The notes: a model not told the origin generated them from the sequence alone. A stretch of 28,446 nucleotides of DNA from VGLO01 sp964599285 (GCA_964599285.1 CAZREI010000013.1:1-28446); one strand, 5' to 3'. Numbered from the stretch's first letter, positions 6,347 through 13,290 are shown. Made by a program: numbers and translations.

Positions 6347-6544
6347 TTATGAAAGTGCGGGGCTTTTCGCAACGGTTGCGGCCGGTTTAGTCTTCAACGG
6401 CAACAGTTCCTGCCGATAGATCGGCACGTTGCGAGGCGCCTCAATCCCCAGGCGAATCTTACCACGGTCAATGTCAACGACCGTGATCTGAATGTTGTCC
6501 CCGACCATGATTTTTTCACCAAGTTTTCTGGACAGTACTAACAC
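6347..6544 (-). CDS. csrA: Carbon storage regulator CsrA, downstream copy
   Basis: Small homodimeric RNA-binding protein that binds GGA motifs near ribosome sites and changes translation and stability of target mRNAs. 65 aa, the usual size. MLVLSRKLGEKIMVGDNIQI begins the five-strand fold; the RNA-contact residues L4, R6 and R44 (VPIYRQE) are present. The start is GTG with Shine-Dalgarno GGAGG seven bases upstream, stronger than most genes here. It follows the other csrA by 57 nt, and the two leaders share the same plan. The C-terminal tail (KTKPAATVAKSPALS) differs from the other copy, so the two may have different targets or partners. No FliW gene is in the window. Confidence 0.95.
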   Translation of the reverse strand: MLVLSRKLGEKIMVGDNIQITVVDIDRGKIRLGIEAPRNVPIYRQELLPLKTKPAATVAKSPALS

Positions 6545-6568
6545 GGGTCTCCCTCCAAAAAGTGATGT

Positions 6569-6589
6569 CCAAGCCCATCGTGGACTTGG
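6569..6589 (-). promoter_or_regulatory. Leader hairpin of downstream csrA
   Basis: Stem CCAAG/CTTGG (6569-6573 and 6585-6589), one mismatch, then CCA/TGG, with loop TCG. It is followed on the minus strand by ACTTTTTGGAGG and the GTG start. It corresponds in position to the hairpin at 6823-6841, but most stem bases differ. GGA triplets lie in the 3' arm and in the ribosome site, which are possible CsrA autoregulation sites. Confidence 0.5.
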
Positions 6590-6601
6590 GGTAGGAAAGA
6601 A

Positions 6602-6796
6602 CTAACTATGGGCGTCGGGCGCTTGATTCGTCTTCTGACTCACAATGGCGTCATGCACTTCCTGCCGGTTAACTGGCACTTCCAAGGGCGCACTGATACC
6701 CAGGCGAACCGTGTCGCCGCGGATTTCTACCACGGTGACAATAATGTCACTGTTGATCACGATGCTTTCGTTTTTCTTGCGGGATAGCACAAGCAC
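6602..6796 (-). CDS. csrA: Carbon storage regulator CsrA, upstream copy
   Basis: Second CsrA homologue, 64 aa from a GTG at 6796. This start is chosen because it gives the family N-terminus MLVLSRKKNES and lies seven bases after Shine-Dalgarno GGAGG; the longer frame from 6826 would translate the leader. L4, R6 and R44 (PVNRQE) are conserved, so it should bind GGA-type RNA. Its body is about half identical to the neighbour, consistent with an old duplication. Transcription most likely starts at the promoter inside the 3' end of metG. The ribosome site GGAGGATTG contains two overlapping GGA triplets, suggesting self-repression. Confidence 0.95.
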   Translation of the reverse strand: MLVLSRKKNESIVINSDIIVTVVEIRGDTVRLGISAPLEVPVNRQEVHDAIVSQKTNQAPDAHS

Positions 6797-6822
6797 AGTC
6801 AATCCTCCAAAAAGGTGGGTTG

Positions 6823-6841
6823 CCAAACCGTCTTGGTTTGG
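6823..6841 (-). promoter_or_regulatory. Leader hairpin of upstream csrA
   Basis: Perfect 7-bp stem CCAAACC/GGTTTGG (6823-6829 and 6835-6841) with a 5-nt loop. On the minus strand it is followed by CAACCCACCTTTTTGGAGG and the GTG start. Leader sequence on both sides of the stem (TTAG..CTTTC before it, CTTTTTGGAGG after it) matches the other csrA leader, whereas the stem sequence differs but still pairs. Confidence 0.55.
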
Positions 6842-6870
6842 TGAAGTGGCGATAAGAAAGGGCTAATTAC

Positions 6871-6899
6871 ACAATAGCAACCGGAACTAATTATGTCAA
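6871..6899 (-). promoter_or_regulatory. Sigma-70-type promoter of the csrA pair
   Basis: Minus-strand TTGACA (6899-6894), a 17-bp spacer and TATTGT (6876-6871). The -35 hexamer is also the last two sense codons of metG (TTG ACA), directly followed by its TAA stop. The -35 is perfect, the spacing optimal and the -10 has four of six consensus bases. The transcript would begin around 6864, giving a leader of about 70 nt that contains the csrA hairpin. Confidence 0.75.
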
Positions 6900-8336
6900 C
6901 CCCGAACGTGGTTTTTCCAGTCTTGGAAATAACATTTCTGATTTTTTTGTCTCTACGGTCTTTTTTATTTTTTCTGAGGTGTCGGGCAAAAATGGCACCA
7001 GCATATCGGCGATGGATTGCAAGGCAAACAGCACATCAGATACCGCCTGGCTGGCGCCGACTCCTCCCTCCCACGGTTTTTCCTGGTTGATGTAGCGGTC
7101 GCAAAAGGAAATCAATTCCCAAACGGACTTTAAAGCTTCTTTAAATTTAAATTCTTGCAGATGCGCCTGGCACTGTTTTTTGGTTTTTGCCGCTTCTTTT
7201 TTTATCTTGGCGCTTGGCTTTTTTCCGGTAAAGTTTGGCTTGGCGGCCAAGGCGATGGTTCTGGCCAGTAAATTTCCCAAGCCCGATGCCAAATCCGCAG
7301 TGTAGCGCTGTTCAAACTTTTCGTAGGTAAAGTCGCCGTCTTCGGTGGGCGAAATTTCTCGCAACAAATAATAGCGCACCGCGTCAACTCCATATTTTTT
7401 TACCAACTCAAAAGGGTCCACCACGTTGCCCAAAGACTTGGACATTTTTTGCCCGTCAACCGTAATAAATCCGTGGATGAAAATCTGTTTTGAATTTGGT
7501 AATCCCGCAGACATCAGCATCGCCTGCCACATGGAAGATTGCTGACGCAAATTATCTTTTCCGGCAACCTGTGTGCCCGGCCAAAAAAATTTAAATTTTT
7601 TAGTATCTTCCGGCCATCCCAACGCGCTAATATATCCCACGAGCGCGTCAAACCAAACGTACATCACGTGGCTTGAATCATCGGGGACATCAACACCCCA
7701 GGACATTTTTTCTTTGAGGCGCGAAATGCTAAAATCTTCCAGTCCCCGTTTGGTAAATTCTTTTATTTCATTATATTTTACATCGGGAATTACAAAGCTT
7801 TTATTTTTTTTATAAAAATCCAACAGTTTTTTCTGGTACCCAGAATATCGGAAAAAATAATTTGCTTCGTTGATGATTTCTATTTGTAAATTAGGGTGAA
7901 TGGGACATGCGCCATGTTCCAGTTCCGAATCGGTTTTTTCAAGTTCGCATCCGACGCAATACTTAACCTGGTAATTTTTTTTATAAATATCTCCATTTTT
8001 TTGGCACCGTCGCCACAATTCTTGCGCCGCTTTGATATGGTGCTCGTCGGTAGTGCGAATGAAATTATTGTAACTTACGTTGAGTACCTGTTTTAGATTA
8101 TCAAATTTGGCGGCATAAGTATCAACGTATGCCTGCGGATTGATGTTTTCTTCTTGCGCTTTGCGGAAAATTTTTATTCCATGCTCATCGGATCCCATGT
8201 TAAAAAAAACCTCGTAGCCGTTACTCCGATAATAGCGAGCGATAACATCGGCCTGGATAATTTCCAGCGCGAAACCAATGTGCGGAGCGGCATTTACATA
8301 AGGGAGGGTAGTTGTAATGTAGAATTTTTTTGTCAT
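6891..8336 (-). CDS. metG: Methionyl-tRNA synthetase
   Basis: Class I synthetase charging initiator and elongator tRNA-Met. 481 aa, lacking the C-terminal EMAP-like tRNA-binding domain found in many bacterial MetRS. The N-terminus KFYITTTLPYVNAAPHIGF gives the ATP-binding motif as HIGF (19-22), with Phe instead of the usual second His of HIGH; KMSKS is intact at 297-301. A one-zinc knuckle is visible: C127, C130, C144, H147. Further family marks are MYVWFDALVGYISALG (225-240) and AGKDN (258-262). The C-terminal helices hold the anticodon-binding domain (FCDRYINQEKPW). Its last codons double as the csrA -35 box. No translated repeat insertion is evident, unlike leuS, ileS and argS. Confidence 0.96.
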   Translation of the reverse strand: MTKKFYITTTLPYVNAAPHIGFALEIIQADVIARYYRSNGYEVFFNMGSDEHGIKIFRKAQEENINPQAYVDTYAAKFDNLKQVLNVSYNNFIRTTDEHHIKAAQELWRRCQKNGDIYKKNYQVKYCVGCELEKTDSELEHGACPIHPNLQIEIINEANYFFRYSGYQKKLLDFYKKNKSFVIPDVKYNEIKEFTKRGLEDFSISRLKEKMSWGVDVPDDSSHVMYVWFDALVGYISALGWPEDTKKFKFFWPGTQVAGKDNLRQQSSMWQAMLMSAGLPNSKQIFIHGFITVDGQKMSKSLGNVVDPFELVKKYGVDAVRYYLLREISPTEDGDFTYEKFEQRYTADLASGLGNLLARTIALAAKPNFTGKKPSAKIKKEAAKTKKQCQAHLQEFKFKEALKSVWELISFCDRYINQEKPWEGGVGASQAVSDVLFALQSIADMLVPFLPDTSEKIKKTVETKKSEMLFPRLEKPRSGLT

Positions 8337-8349
8337 AATGTATTCATAA

Positions 8350-8378
8350 ATCTTAAATCATTCACCCTGTTAAATCAA
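8350..8378 (-). promoter_or_regulatory. Candidate metG promoter
   Basis: Minus-strand TTGATT (8378-8373), 17-bp spacer, TAAGAT (8355-8350), 13 nt from the metG ATG. The -35 and most of the spacer lie inside the 63-bp CCCTGTTAAAT-type repeat, so the repeat would supply part of the promoter. The predicted 5' leader is only a few bases long. Confidence 0.5.
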
Positions 8379-8426
8379 CTTCGGTTTGCGAAGTTGTGTC
8401 CAGAAAACTGAACAATTTAACAGGGT
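8364..8426. repeat. 63-bp element with ACCCTGTTAAAT inverted ends, copy 1
   Basis: Terminal inverted repeats ACCCTGTTAAAT (8364-8375) and ATTTAACAGGGT (8415-8426) enclose a hairpin CAACTTCG/CGAAGTTG (8376-8383 and 8389-8396). A second element with the same ends but a different inner hairpin is at 13199-13253. This copy occupies most of the 106-bp space between the divergent metG and membrane-protein genes. Confidence 0.88.
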
Positions 8427-8442
8427 AAATCATAAATCTTCA

Positions 8443-8892
8443 ATGATACTATTAGCTCACATGCTTTTGGGTGCGGTCGTCGGCGCAAAAGTAAAAAATA
8501 TTCCCTTGGCGATTTTGCTGGCGCTTTTGTGCCATTACTTTTTGGATTTGTTTCCGCACGTTGAATATTCCATTACCAAAATAAAAGATAAAACATGGAA
8601 CAAGGCGCTGCCTGATTTTTTAAAAGTATTGCTGGATTTTTTGCTTGGCATTTTTATCATAAGCTTGTTTTCAAAAAACCAGCTAATGATTTATCTATGC
8701 GCGCTGGTTGCCATTATTCCCGACGGCTTTACCCTGCTCAGTTCTGTTTTCCCAAACAGGATTTTAAAATTTCACGATGCCATCCATACCGGAAAAATCA
8801 TCCACTACTTTAAATATAAAAAGATCTCCAATGTTTGGAGAATCGCCACTCAAGTAATAACGGTTATCGTTTGTATCATACTGCTTCGCTGA
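8443..8892 (+). CDS. Small integral membrane protein, possible metal-dependent hydrolase type
   Basis: A 149-aa, very hydrophobic protein with about four membrane segments (around residues 5-30, 52-68, 73-93 and 128-147). Conserved-looking polar residues lie within or beside helices: H6, H31-Y-F-L-D-L-F-P-H39, and further His residues in FHDAIHTGKIIHYF. The pattern of a His near the N-terminus plus HxxLDxxPH recalls membrane metal-dependent hydrolase families of the YdjM type, but this is only a resemblance. The start at 8443 (MILLAHMLLGA) is preferred over 8386, which would translate the repeat element. It is divergent from metG, and its 3' end overlaps the AI-2E-family gene tail-to-tail by 17 bp. 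Function unknown. Confidence 0.75.
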   Translation: MILLAHMLLGAVVGAKVKNIPLAILLALLCHYFLDLFPHVEYSITKIKDKTWNKALPDFLKVLLDFLLGIFIISLFSKNQLMIYLCALVAIIPDGFTLLSSVFPNRILKFHDAIHTGKIIHYFKYKKISNVWRIATQVITVIVCIILLR

Positions 8893-9904
8893 TGTCGCTC
8901 TTCCTTTTTGCTAAAAATTCTTTGGTAAATTCAAAGATAATTCCAAAGACCGGCACCGCGAACACCGCTCCCAGAAATCCAAATAACGTGGCACCAGCCA
9001 AAAGCGCCAACAGCACCAATACCGGCGGCAAGTCCATAAATTTTTTCATCAGCAAAGGCATCAATGCCTTGTTTTCTATTTCCTGGATAACTAGCAAAAT
9101 GACCAGCACATACAACGCCACCAGCCAGGAATTGGACACGCCCACAAATACCACTGATACTATAAGCGTGATGGTTGGACCTATGTAGGGCACAAAGTTA
9201 AGTACGCCGGAAATGAGTGCCAAGGTAAAAGCATACTGCACACCTAACAGGTAAAACGTTACAAACGATGCCGCTCCCACAAACAGGCAGGACACAATGC
9301 GCGCGCCAAACCATTTGGAAACCTTGTATTGGGCGCGCTCAAAAAGAGACAGGGCATAATCTTCGTACTGGTGGGGAGCAAGCAGTGCCAGCACTTTTTG
9401 CGCCCCATTTTCTTCTAGCGAAATGAAAAAAGCCAGGGCAAAGATGAGCAGAGTAGAAGAAACGCCACCAAAAAAAGCGGCAATGGCGTGGAAAATCCCG
9501 CTGGAACTTTGCTTTAAGCCCGATAAGAGCAGTGCCGTGAAATCTTCAAAATTCTGGGCGGCTTGGACGCCGACGTCTTTTAACAGCGGGCTGATTTTTT
9601 CAAAATACGAAGGAAGGTTTTTTGAAAATTCGTTGAGTTCAAAAATAAAAATCGGAGCCACCAGGTAAATGCAAAGCCCCAGGATTCCCAAAATAAGCAG
9701 GTAAACCACGGTTACCGCCACGATTTTTGGAAAACGCAAACGCTCTAAGAGTTGGATCGCCGGCTGAACTAAGATAGAAATAATCAGGGCAAAACAAAAC
9801 CAAATAATAATTTCCCGAAGTAAAAAAAGCACGTACAGCGAAAAGCCGATGATGAGCATCTTGTTGATGGCTTGCCATGAGATATCTAAGGTGTTTTCCG
9901 GCAT
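8876..9904 (-). CDS. AI-2E family transporter (YdiK/PerM-like permease)
   Basis: Integral membrane protein of the AI-2E exporter/PerM superfamily, 342 aa, the usual length. Hydrophobic segments lie at about 14-30, 32-52, 62-90, 155-172, 208-235, 238-260, 265-290 and 305-330. The family-typical core ALISGVLNFVPYIGPTITLI (about 233-252) and the preceding long amphipathic region (FSKNLPSYFEKISPLLKDVG) are clear. Members move diverse substrates or act as Na+/H+ antiporters; the family name should not be read as proof of AI-2 export, and no luxS is seen here. The start codon directly abuts a 120-bp repeat that also precedes pyrH, so both share the same upstream sequence CTAAAACCAAAAACTATC. Confidence 0.9.
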   Translation of the reverse strand: MPENTLDISWQAINKMLIIGFSLYVLFLLREIIIWFCFALIISILVQPAIQLLERLRFPKIVAVTVVYLLILGILGLCIYLVAPIFIFELNEFSKNLPSYFEKISPLLKDVGVQAAQNFEDFTALLLSGLKQSSSGIFHAIAAFFGGVSSTLLIFALAFFISLEENGAQKVLALLAPHQYEDYALSLFERAQYKVSKWFGARIVSCLFVGAASFVTFYLLGVQYAFTLALISGVLNFVPYIGPTITLIVSVVFVGVSNSWLVALYVLVILLVIQEIENKALMPLLMKKFMDLPPVLVLLALLAGATLFGFLGAVFAVPVFGIIFEFTKEFLAKRKSDISEAV

Positions 9905-10025
9905 GATAGTTTTTGGTTTTAGGTTCCAGCCGCCTGTGGGCGACCTATTGGTTTAGGTTCTTTAGTTTTCAGTTTTAAACCGGAAACTCTTTAAACTTAA
10001 ACTTTAAACTATCAACTAATAACTA
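9905..10025. repeat. Intergenic repeat (GATAGTTTTTGGTTTTAGG family), copy 1
   Basis: Begins GATAGTTTTTGGTTTTAGG with a GC-rich centre (about 9925-9945) and ends AAACTATCAACTAATAACT. The same two ends enclose 24596-24721. Both copies sit immediately 5' of a minus-strand start codon. The right end supplies the stop codon of the M16 peptidase gene. Confidence 0.85.
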
Positions 10026-11294
10026 CAATCTCAATAACCCCTCCAGTTTCCCTTTCTGTGTTTCTTCTATTGGCCCGATGACCGACAAATTCAGTTTCCC
10101 CAGCACGAAAATTTCTTGCGCTACTTTTTTAATCTGGGCAGTGGTCACCTTATCAATCAGTTTCAGTTTTTCTTCCGGCGTCATCAAGTTATTTTCCATC
10201 AGCTCCGAAGTCGCGTAAAAAGAAGCCTGGGCGTCGGTGGCGTCCAGCGACAACGACATGCTGCCCCGCAGGTAATCCTTGGCTTTTTTTAATTCTTTTG
10301 GCAAAACTCCGCGGCGCGCGAGGCTACGGTATTCATCCAAAATCAACCCGATGGCTTTTTCCAGGGCGTCGCTTTTAATGCCAGCTTGCGTGACCAAGTA
10401 ACCGGTGTCGGTGGTAGCGTCCAGTGACGTGTGAATGTAGTAGGCCAGGCCGTGGCGTTCGCGCACGGAAATAAAAAGCCGCGAACTCATGTTGCCGCCC
10501 AACATAATAGCCAAAAGCGTCAGGGCATATTTTCGCGGGTCATACATGTCAAAGGTGCGCACGCCGAGGCAAAAATGGGTTTGGTCGGTTTTTTTATGAA
10601 AGACCAGCGCCTCGGGTTTTGATTGCAATTCTTTGGTGGCTTTTTTTTGCGGGACTTGGCTCTCTTTGACACGGGAAAAGTATGACTGGATTTTTCTTTC
10701 TATGTATTGTTTGCTAACATCTCCGGCCACGCAAATGACCGTATTTTGAGGCGAGTAGTGGCTCTGGTAGTAATCCACCATTTTCTCGCGCGTGAAGTTT
10801 AAAATATTTTCCTTCTCGCCAACGATACGCCAACCGGCCGGCTGATCCTTGTACAATAAATCTTCAAAAAGTTCTGACACGTACGATGTTGGCGTATCCA
10901 AGTACATATTCAGCTCTTCAATGACCACGCCTTTTTCCCGTTCAATTTCCTGGGCCTCAAACTTGGAATGTAAGAACATGTCAGAAATCCAATCTAGCGC
11001 CACATCAACATGCTTTTTGTCCACCTTGGCCCAAAACCCGGTCACCTCTTTTGAAGTAAAAGCGTTGTACTGGCCGCCGATCATGTCCAGGGTTTCAGAA
11101 ATTTTCAAGGTCGTAGGCCGCTTTTTGGTTCCCTTAAAAAACATGTGCTCCAAAAAATGCGACATGCCATTAATGTCTTTGGTTTCGTACTTGGATCCGG
11201 TCCCAACCAAAATCAGCACGGTCACGCTCTTGGCATCTTTTATGGGAATGGTGATAACGCGCAATCCGTTTTTTAACGTATTTTTTTTAACCAT
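10023..11294 (-). CDS. M16-family zinc peptidase (processing peptidase/PqqL-like)
   Basis: Inverse-zincin peptidase of 423 aa, the common size for bacterial single-unit M16B enzymes. The active-site motif HFLEH is at 46-50 (zinc ligands H46 and H50, catalytic E49). The third ligand Glu lies 76 residues further on, in GVVIEELNMYLDTP (E126). The N-terminal half also has NGLRVITIPI and GGQYNAFTSKEVTGFWAK. The C-terminal inactive-half region has MLGGNMSSRLFISVRERHGLAYYI, whose R/Y pair normally binds substrate. No signal peptide is seen, so it is likely cytoplasmic. It lies 111 bp downstream of glyS, across an inverted repeat, and its stop codon falls in an intergenic repeat. The substrate is unknown. 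Confidence 0.93.
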   Translation of the reverse strand: MVKKNTLKNGLRVITIPIKDAKSVTVLILVGTGSKYETKDINGMSHFLEHMFFKGTKKRPTTLKISETLDMIGGQYNAFTSKEVTGFWAKVDKKHVDVALDWISDMFLHSKFEAQEIEREKGVVIEELNMYLDTPTSYVSELFEDLLYKDQPAGWRIVGEKENILNFTREKMVDYYQSHYSPQNTVICVAGDVSKQYIERKIQSYFSRVKESQVPQKKATKELQSKPEALVFHKKTDQTHFCLGVRTFDMYDPRKYALTLLAIMLGGNMSSRLFISVRERHGLAYYIHTSLDATTDTGYLVTQAGIKSDALEKAIGLILDEYRSLARRGVLPKELKKAKDYLRGSMSLSLDATDAQASFYATSELMENNLMTPEEKLKLIDKVTTAQIKKVAQEIFVLGKLNLSVIGPIEETQKGKLEGLLRL

Positions 11295-11295
11295 A

Positions 11296-11422
11296 CCCCG
11301 TTAGAAGTTAAGACAAAAAAAATTTCATAGAAAATTATTTTTTGCTCATTTATTAATAATTTACTTTTCATATACTGTAACCCATCGAAGTTTTGCCTGT
11401 ATTGCTTAAACTTCTAACGGGG
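11296..11422. repeat. Inverted-repeat-bounded spacer between glyS and the M16 gene
   Basis: CCCCGTTAGAAGTTAA (11296-11311) and TTAAACTTCTAACGGGG (11406-11422) are inverted copies with one indel, enclosing about 95 bp of A/T-rich sequence. The right arm encodes the final GlyRS residues PLEV plus stop. The left arm ends two bases before the M16 ATG. This looks like a small inverted-repeat element inserted at the very end of glyS that rewrote its last codons. Confidence 0.65.
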
Positions 11423-12830
11423 CATATATTTTTTCTGCTAAAAACTTTCTTACATCTTTTATTTTCACGGTTTCCTGCGCCATAGTGTCGCGGTCACGAA
11501 CGGTTACTTTTTGGCTTCTTTTTAACGTGTCAAAATCAATGGTCACGCAATACGGAGTGCCAATTTCATCCTGACGCCGATACCTCTTGCCAATGGACCC
11601 GGACTCGTCATACTGGCAGACGAAATCTTTCTTGAGTATGTCGTAAACTTCTTTGGCCTTGGCAACCACTTCCGGATTATTTTTTACCAGCGGCAAAACA
11701 GCCACCTTGACCGGCGCCAGCCATTTGGGAAACTTCATTACAACCCTGGTGGCGCTTTCACCCTCTTCGGCCGTCGGCGCCTGTTCTTCGTGGTATGCTT
11801 CCAGCAATGCTACCAGCACCGATCGATCCAATCCAAACGTCGGCTCTATGACGTGGGGCAAAAACTGCTCCTGGGTTACCGGATCCGTGTAGCGCAAATC
11901 CTGATTGCTTTTTTCAGAATGATTTTTTAAATCAAAGTCTCCGCGGTAAGCCAGGCCGTACAATTCTTTTTGGCCAAACGGATAATCGTATTCAATATCA
12001 ATAGTGCGTTTTGAATAGTGCGCGCGCTCGCCATCGGGAATTTCTGTTTCATGCCATTGTTTGACGCCCAAGTGTTTGAGCCACTCGCGCATCTGGGCCA
12101 ACCAATATTCAAACCACTGTTGCCACTCTGCTTCTCGCACAAAGTATTCTATTTCCATTTGCTCAAATTCACGCGTACGGAAAATAAAGTTGCCCGGCGT
12201 AATTTCATTGCGGAAAGCCTTGCCAGTTTGAGCGATACCAAAGGATAGCTTGACCCGCGAGCTATCTAAAATATTTTTAAAATTAACAAACATGGCCTGG
12301 GCGGTTTCGGGGCGTAAAAACACTATAGATTTTTCATCAGCTATAGGGCCAAGATTTGTTTTAAACATCATGTTAAACATTCTAGGCGGCTCTAAAGTTT
12401 TTTCAATCACCCAAGCTATCTTGCACTTTGGGCAATTAGTATTCGGCAAAATTTTTAAACTCTGCCCTGTCATTCCTAATTCTTCTGATGTTTTTACGTA
12501 CTCCAATCCATCTGTTTGATCAGCACGAAAACGTTCATGACAATTCTTGCATTCAACCAATGGATCAGAAAATTCTCTTATGTGTCCCGATGCTTCCCAG
12601 ACTTTCGGATTCATAATCAGCGCTGCGTCAAGACCAACCATATCAGAACGCTGGTGCACAAACTGCTTCCACCACTCCTGCCGAATGTTGTTTTTTAGTT
12701 CCACGCCCAAAGGCCCGTAATCCCAAGCATTGGCCAAGCCACCATAAATTTCCGACCCAGGAAAAATAAACCCCCGCCGTTTACAAAAGGAAATGATGGT
12801 GTCCATTAATTGAGTATCTTGCTTTGCCAT
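11406..12830 (-). CDS. glyS: Glycyl-tRNA synthetase, alpha2 (eukaryote-like) type
   Basis: Class II homodimeric GlyRS of 474 aa that charges tRNA-Gly, one gene for which (UCC anticodon) lies at 25918-25988. The N-terminus MDTIISFCKRRGFIFPGSEI and motif 1 region YGPLGVELKNNIRQEWW are typical. Motif 2 is FRNEITPGNFIFRTREFEQMEIE, and motif 3 is FGLDRSVLVALL. A CxxC pair (VECKNCHERF) and a second one (NTNCPKCK) suggest a zinc knuckle in the insertion. The C-terminal anticodon-binding domain follows (KVAVLPLVKNN to SIGKRYRRQDEIGTPYCVTID). The start is supported by AAGGA five bases upstream. The last residues (APLEV) derive from an inverted-repeat arm, so the native C-terminus may have been altered. 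Confidence 0.97.
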   Translation of the reverse strand: MAKQDTQLMDTIISFCKRRGFIFPGSEIYGGLANAWDYGPLGVELKNNIRQEWWKQFVHQRSDMVGLDAALIMNPKVWEASGHIREFSDPLVECKNCHERFRADQTDGLEYVKTSEELGMTGQSLKILPNTNCPKCKIAWVIEKTLEPPRMFNMMFKTNLGPIADEKSIVFLRPETAQAMFVNFKNILDSSRVKLSFGIAQTGKAFRNEITPGNFIFRTREFEQMEIEYFVREAEWQQWFEYWLAQMREWLKHLGVKQWHETEIPDGERAHYSKRTIDIEYDYPFGQKELYGLAYRGDFDLKNHSEKSNQDLRYTDPVTQEQFLPHVIEPTFGLDRSVLVALLEAYHEEQAPTAEEGESATRVVMKFPKWLAPVKVAVLPLVKNNPEVVAKAKEVYDILKKDFVCQYDESGSIGKRYRRQDEIGTPYCVTIDFDTLKRSQKVTVRDRDTMAQETVKIKDVRKFLAEKIYAPLEV

Positions 12831-12838
12831 GTTTCCTT

Positions 12839-12867
12839 ATCTTAATCGCAAACCCCAAAAATTTCAA
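12839..12867 (-). promoter_or_regulatory. Candidate glyS promoter
   Basis: Minus-strand TTGAAA (12867-12862), 17-bp spacer, TAAGAT (12844-12839). The -10 ends only 8 nt before the ATG, so a transcript from it would be nearly leaderless and would omit the AAGGA ribosome site. Either leaderless initiation is used or the true promoter is further upstream in the repeat-rich spacer. Confidence 0.45.
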
Positions 12868-12912
12868 CCAACCACAACCGAATGTAGAGGAAATTTTCGT
12901 TTCATTTTAAAA

Positions 12913-12952
12913 CCGTACCCCAAATTTAGAAGCTTCTAAATTTGGGGTACGG
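12913..12952. repeat. Perfect 40-bp palindrome
   Basis: CCGTACCCCAAATTTAGAAG and its exact complement, centred at 12932/12933 on AAGCTT, without mismatch or loop. Its length and perfection suggest recent origin or selection. It has no T-tail on either side, so it is not a canonical terminator. Confidence 0.93.
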
Positions 12953-12975
12953 CTTAAATGCAAACTCCCACACGT

Positions 12976-13050
12976 CGTCATTCCCGAGCAAGCGGGAATC
13001 TAGGAGTGACATTGATTACTCTGGATCCCAGGTCGCGGCCTGGGATGACG
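12976..13050. repeat. REP-like element with two hairpins
   Basis: Bounded by CGTCAT (12976-12981) and ATGACG (13045-13050). Inner hairpins are ATTCCCG/CGGGAAT (12980-12986 and 12993-12999) and ATCCCAGG/CCTGGGAT (13025-13032 and 13039-13046). This TCATTCCCG...CGGGAATC and GGATCCCAGG...CCTGGGATGA pattern is a widespread class of bacterial intergenic repeat. Confidence 0.8.
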
Positions 13051-13133
13051 CGGTGTAAGTACGATATAGAGTAAAACGGAAACGTTTCTTTTTTACTCAA
13101 TAGTTTATGATAATGACAATTGATGAAAAGTGC

Positions 13134-13162
13134 GAGGCGGCGGCCTTTCGGGCCGCCGCCTC
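13134..13162 (-). terminator. Strong hairpin after the surface-protein gene
   Basis: 12-bp perfect stem GAGGCGGCGGCC/GGCCGCCGCCTC (13134-13145 and 13151-13162) with a 5-nt loop. On the minus strand the tail is GCACTTTTC, a short T-run. It lies about 130 bp beyond the end of the surface-protein gene and would end the operon that includes ileS and recO. Confidence 0.6.
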
Positions 13163-13198
13163 TTAATAACGATCATTCTTAATTCGTGATTCGTGTTT

Positions 13199-13253
13199 AC
13201 CCTGTTAAATAACCGTGAGCTAATTTCGCCGAAGCGAAATTATTTAACAGGGT
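13199..13253. repeat. ACCCTGTTAAAT inverted-end element, copy 2
   Basis: ACCCTGTTAAAT (13199-13210) and ATTTAACAGGGT (13242-13253) enclose the hairpin TAATTTCGC/GCGAAATTA. It has the same ends as 8364-8426 but a different inner stem and is 8 bp shorter, so ends and secondary structure are conserved rather than the core sequence. Confidence 0.88.
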
Positions 13254-13290
13254 GAATTCGTTCGTCAATTCGTGTTCATTTGTTCAATCA

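Larger units (their letters stand above)
12831..13290. other. Repeat-rich 460-bp spacer upstream of glyS
   Basis: No coding potential is recognised. The spacer holds, in order, the glyS promoter candidate, a 40-bp perfect palindrome, a two-hairpin REP-like element, a strong terminator hairpin and a copy of the ACCCTGTTAAAT element, with little unexplained DNA between them. It separates the ileS-to-surface-protein operon from glyS. Confidence 0.75.

Noticed and set aside
10849..11304. Plus-strand open frames opposite the M16 gene and others (for example 13688-14104, 4039-4437)
   Set aside because: They lie antisense to strong genes, have no recognisable motif or ribosome site, and their composition mirrors the sense codons.
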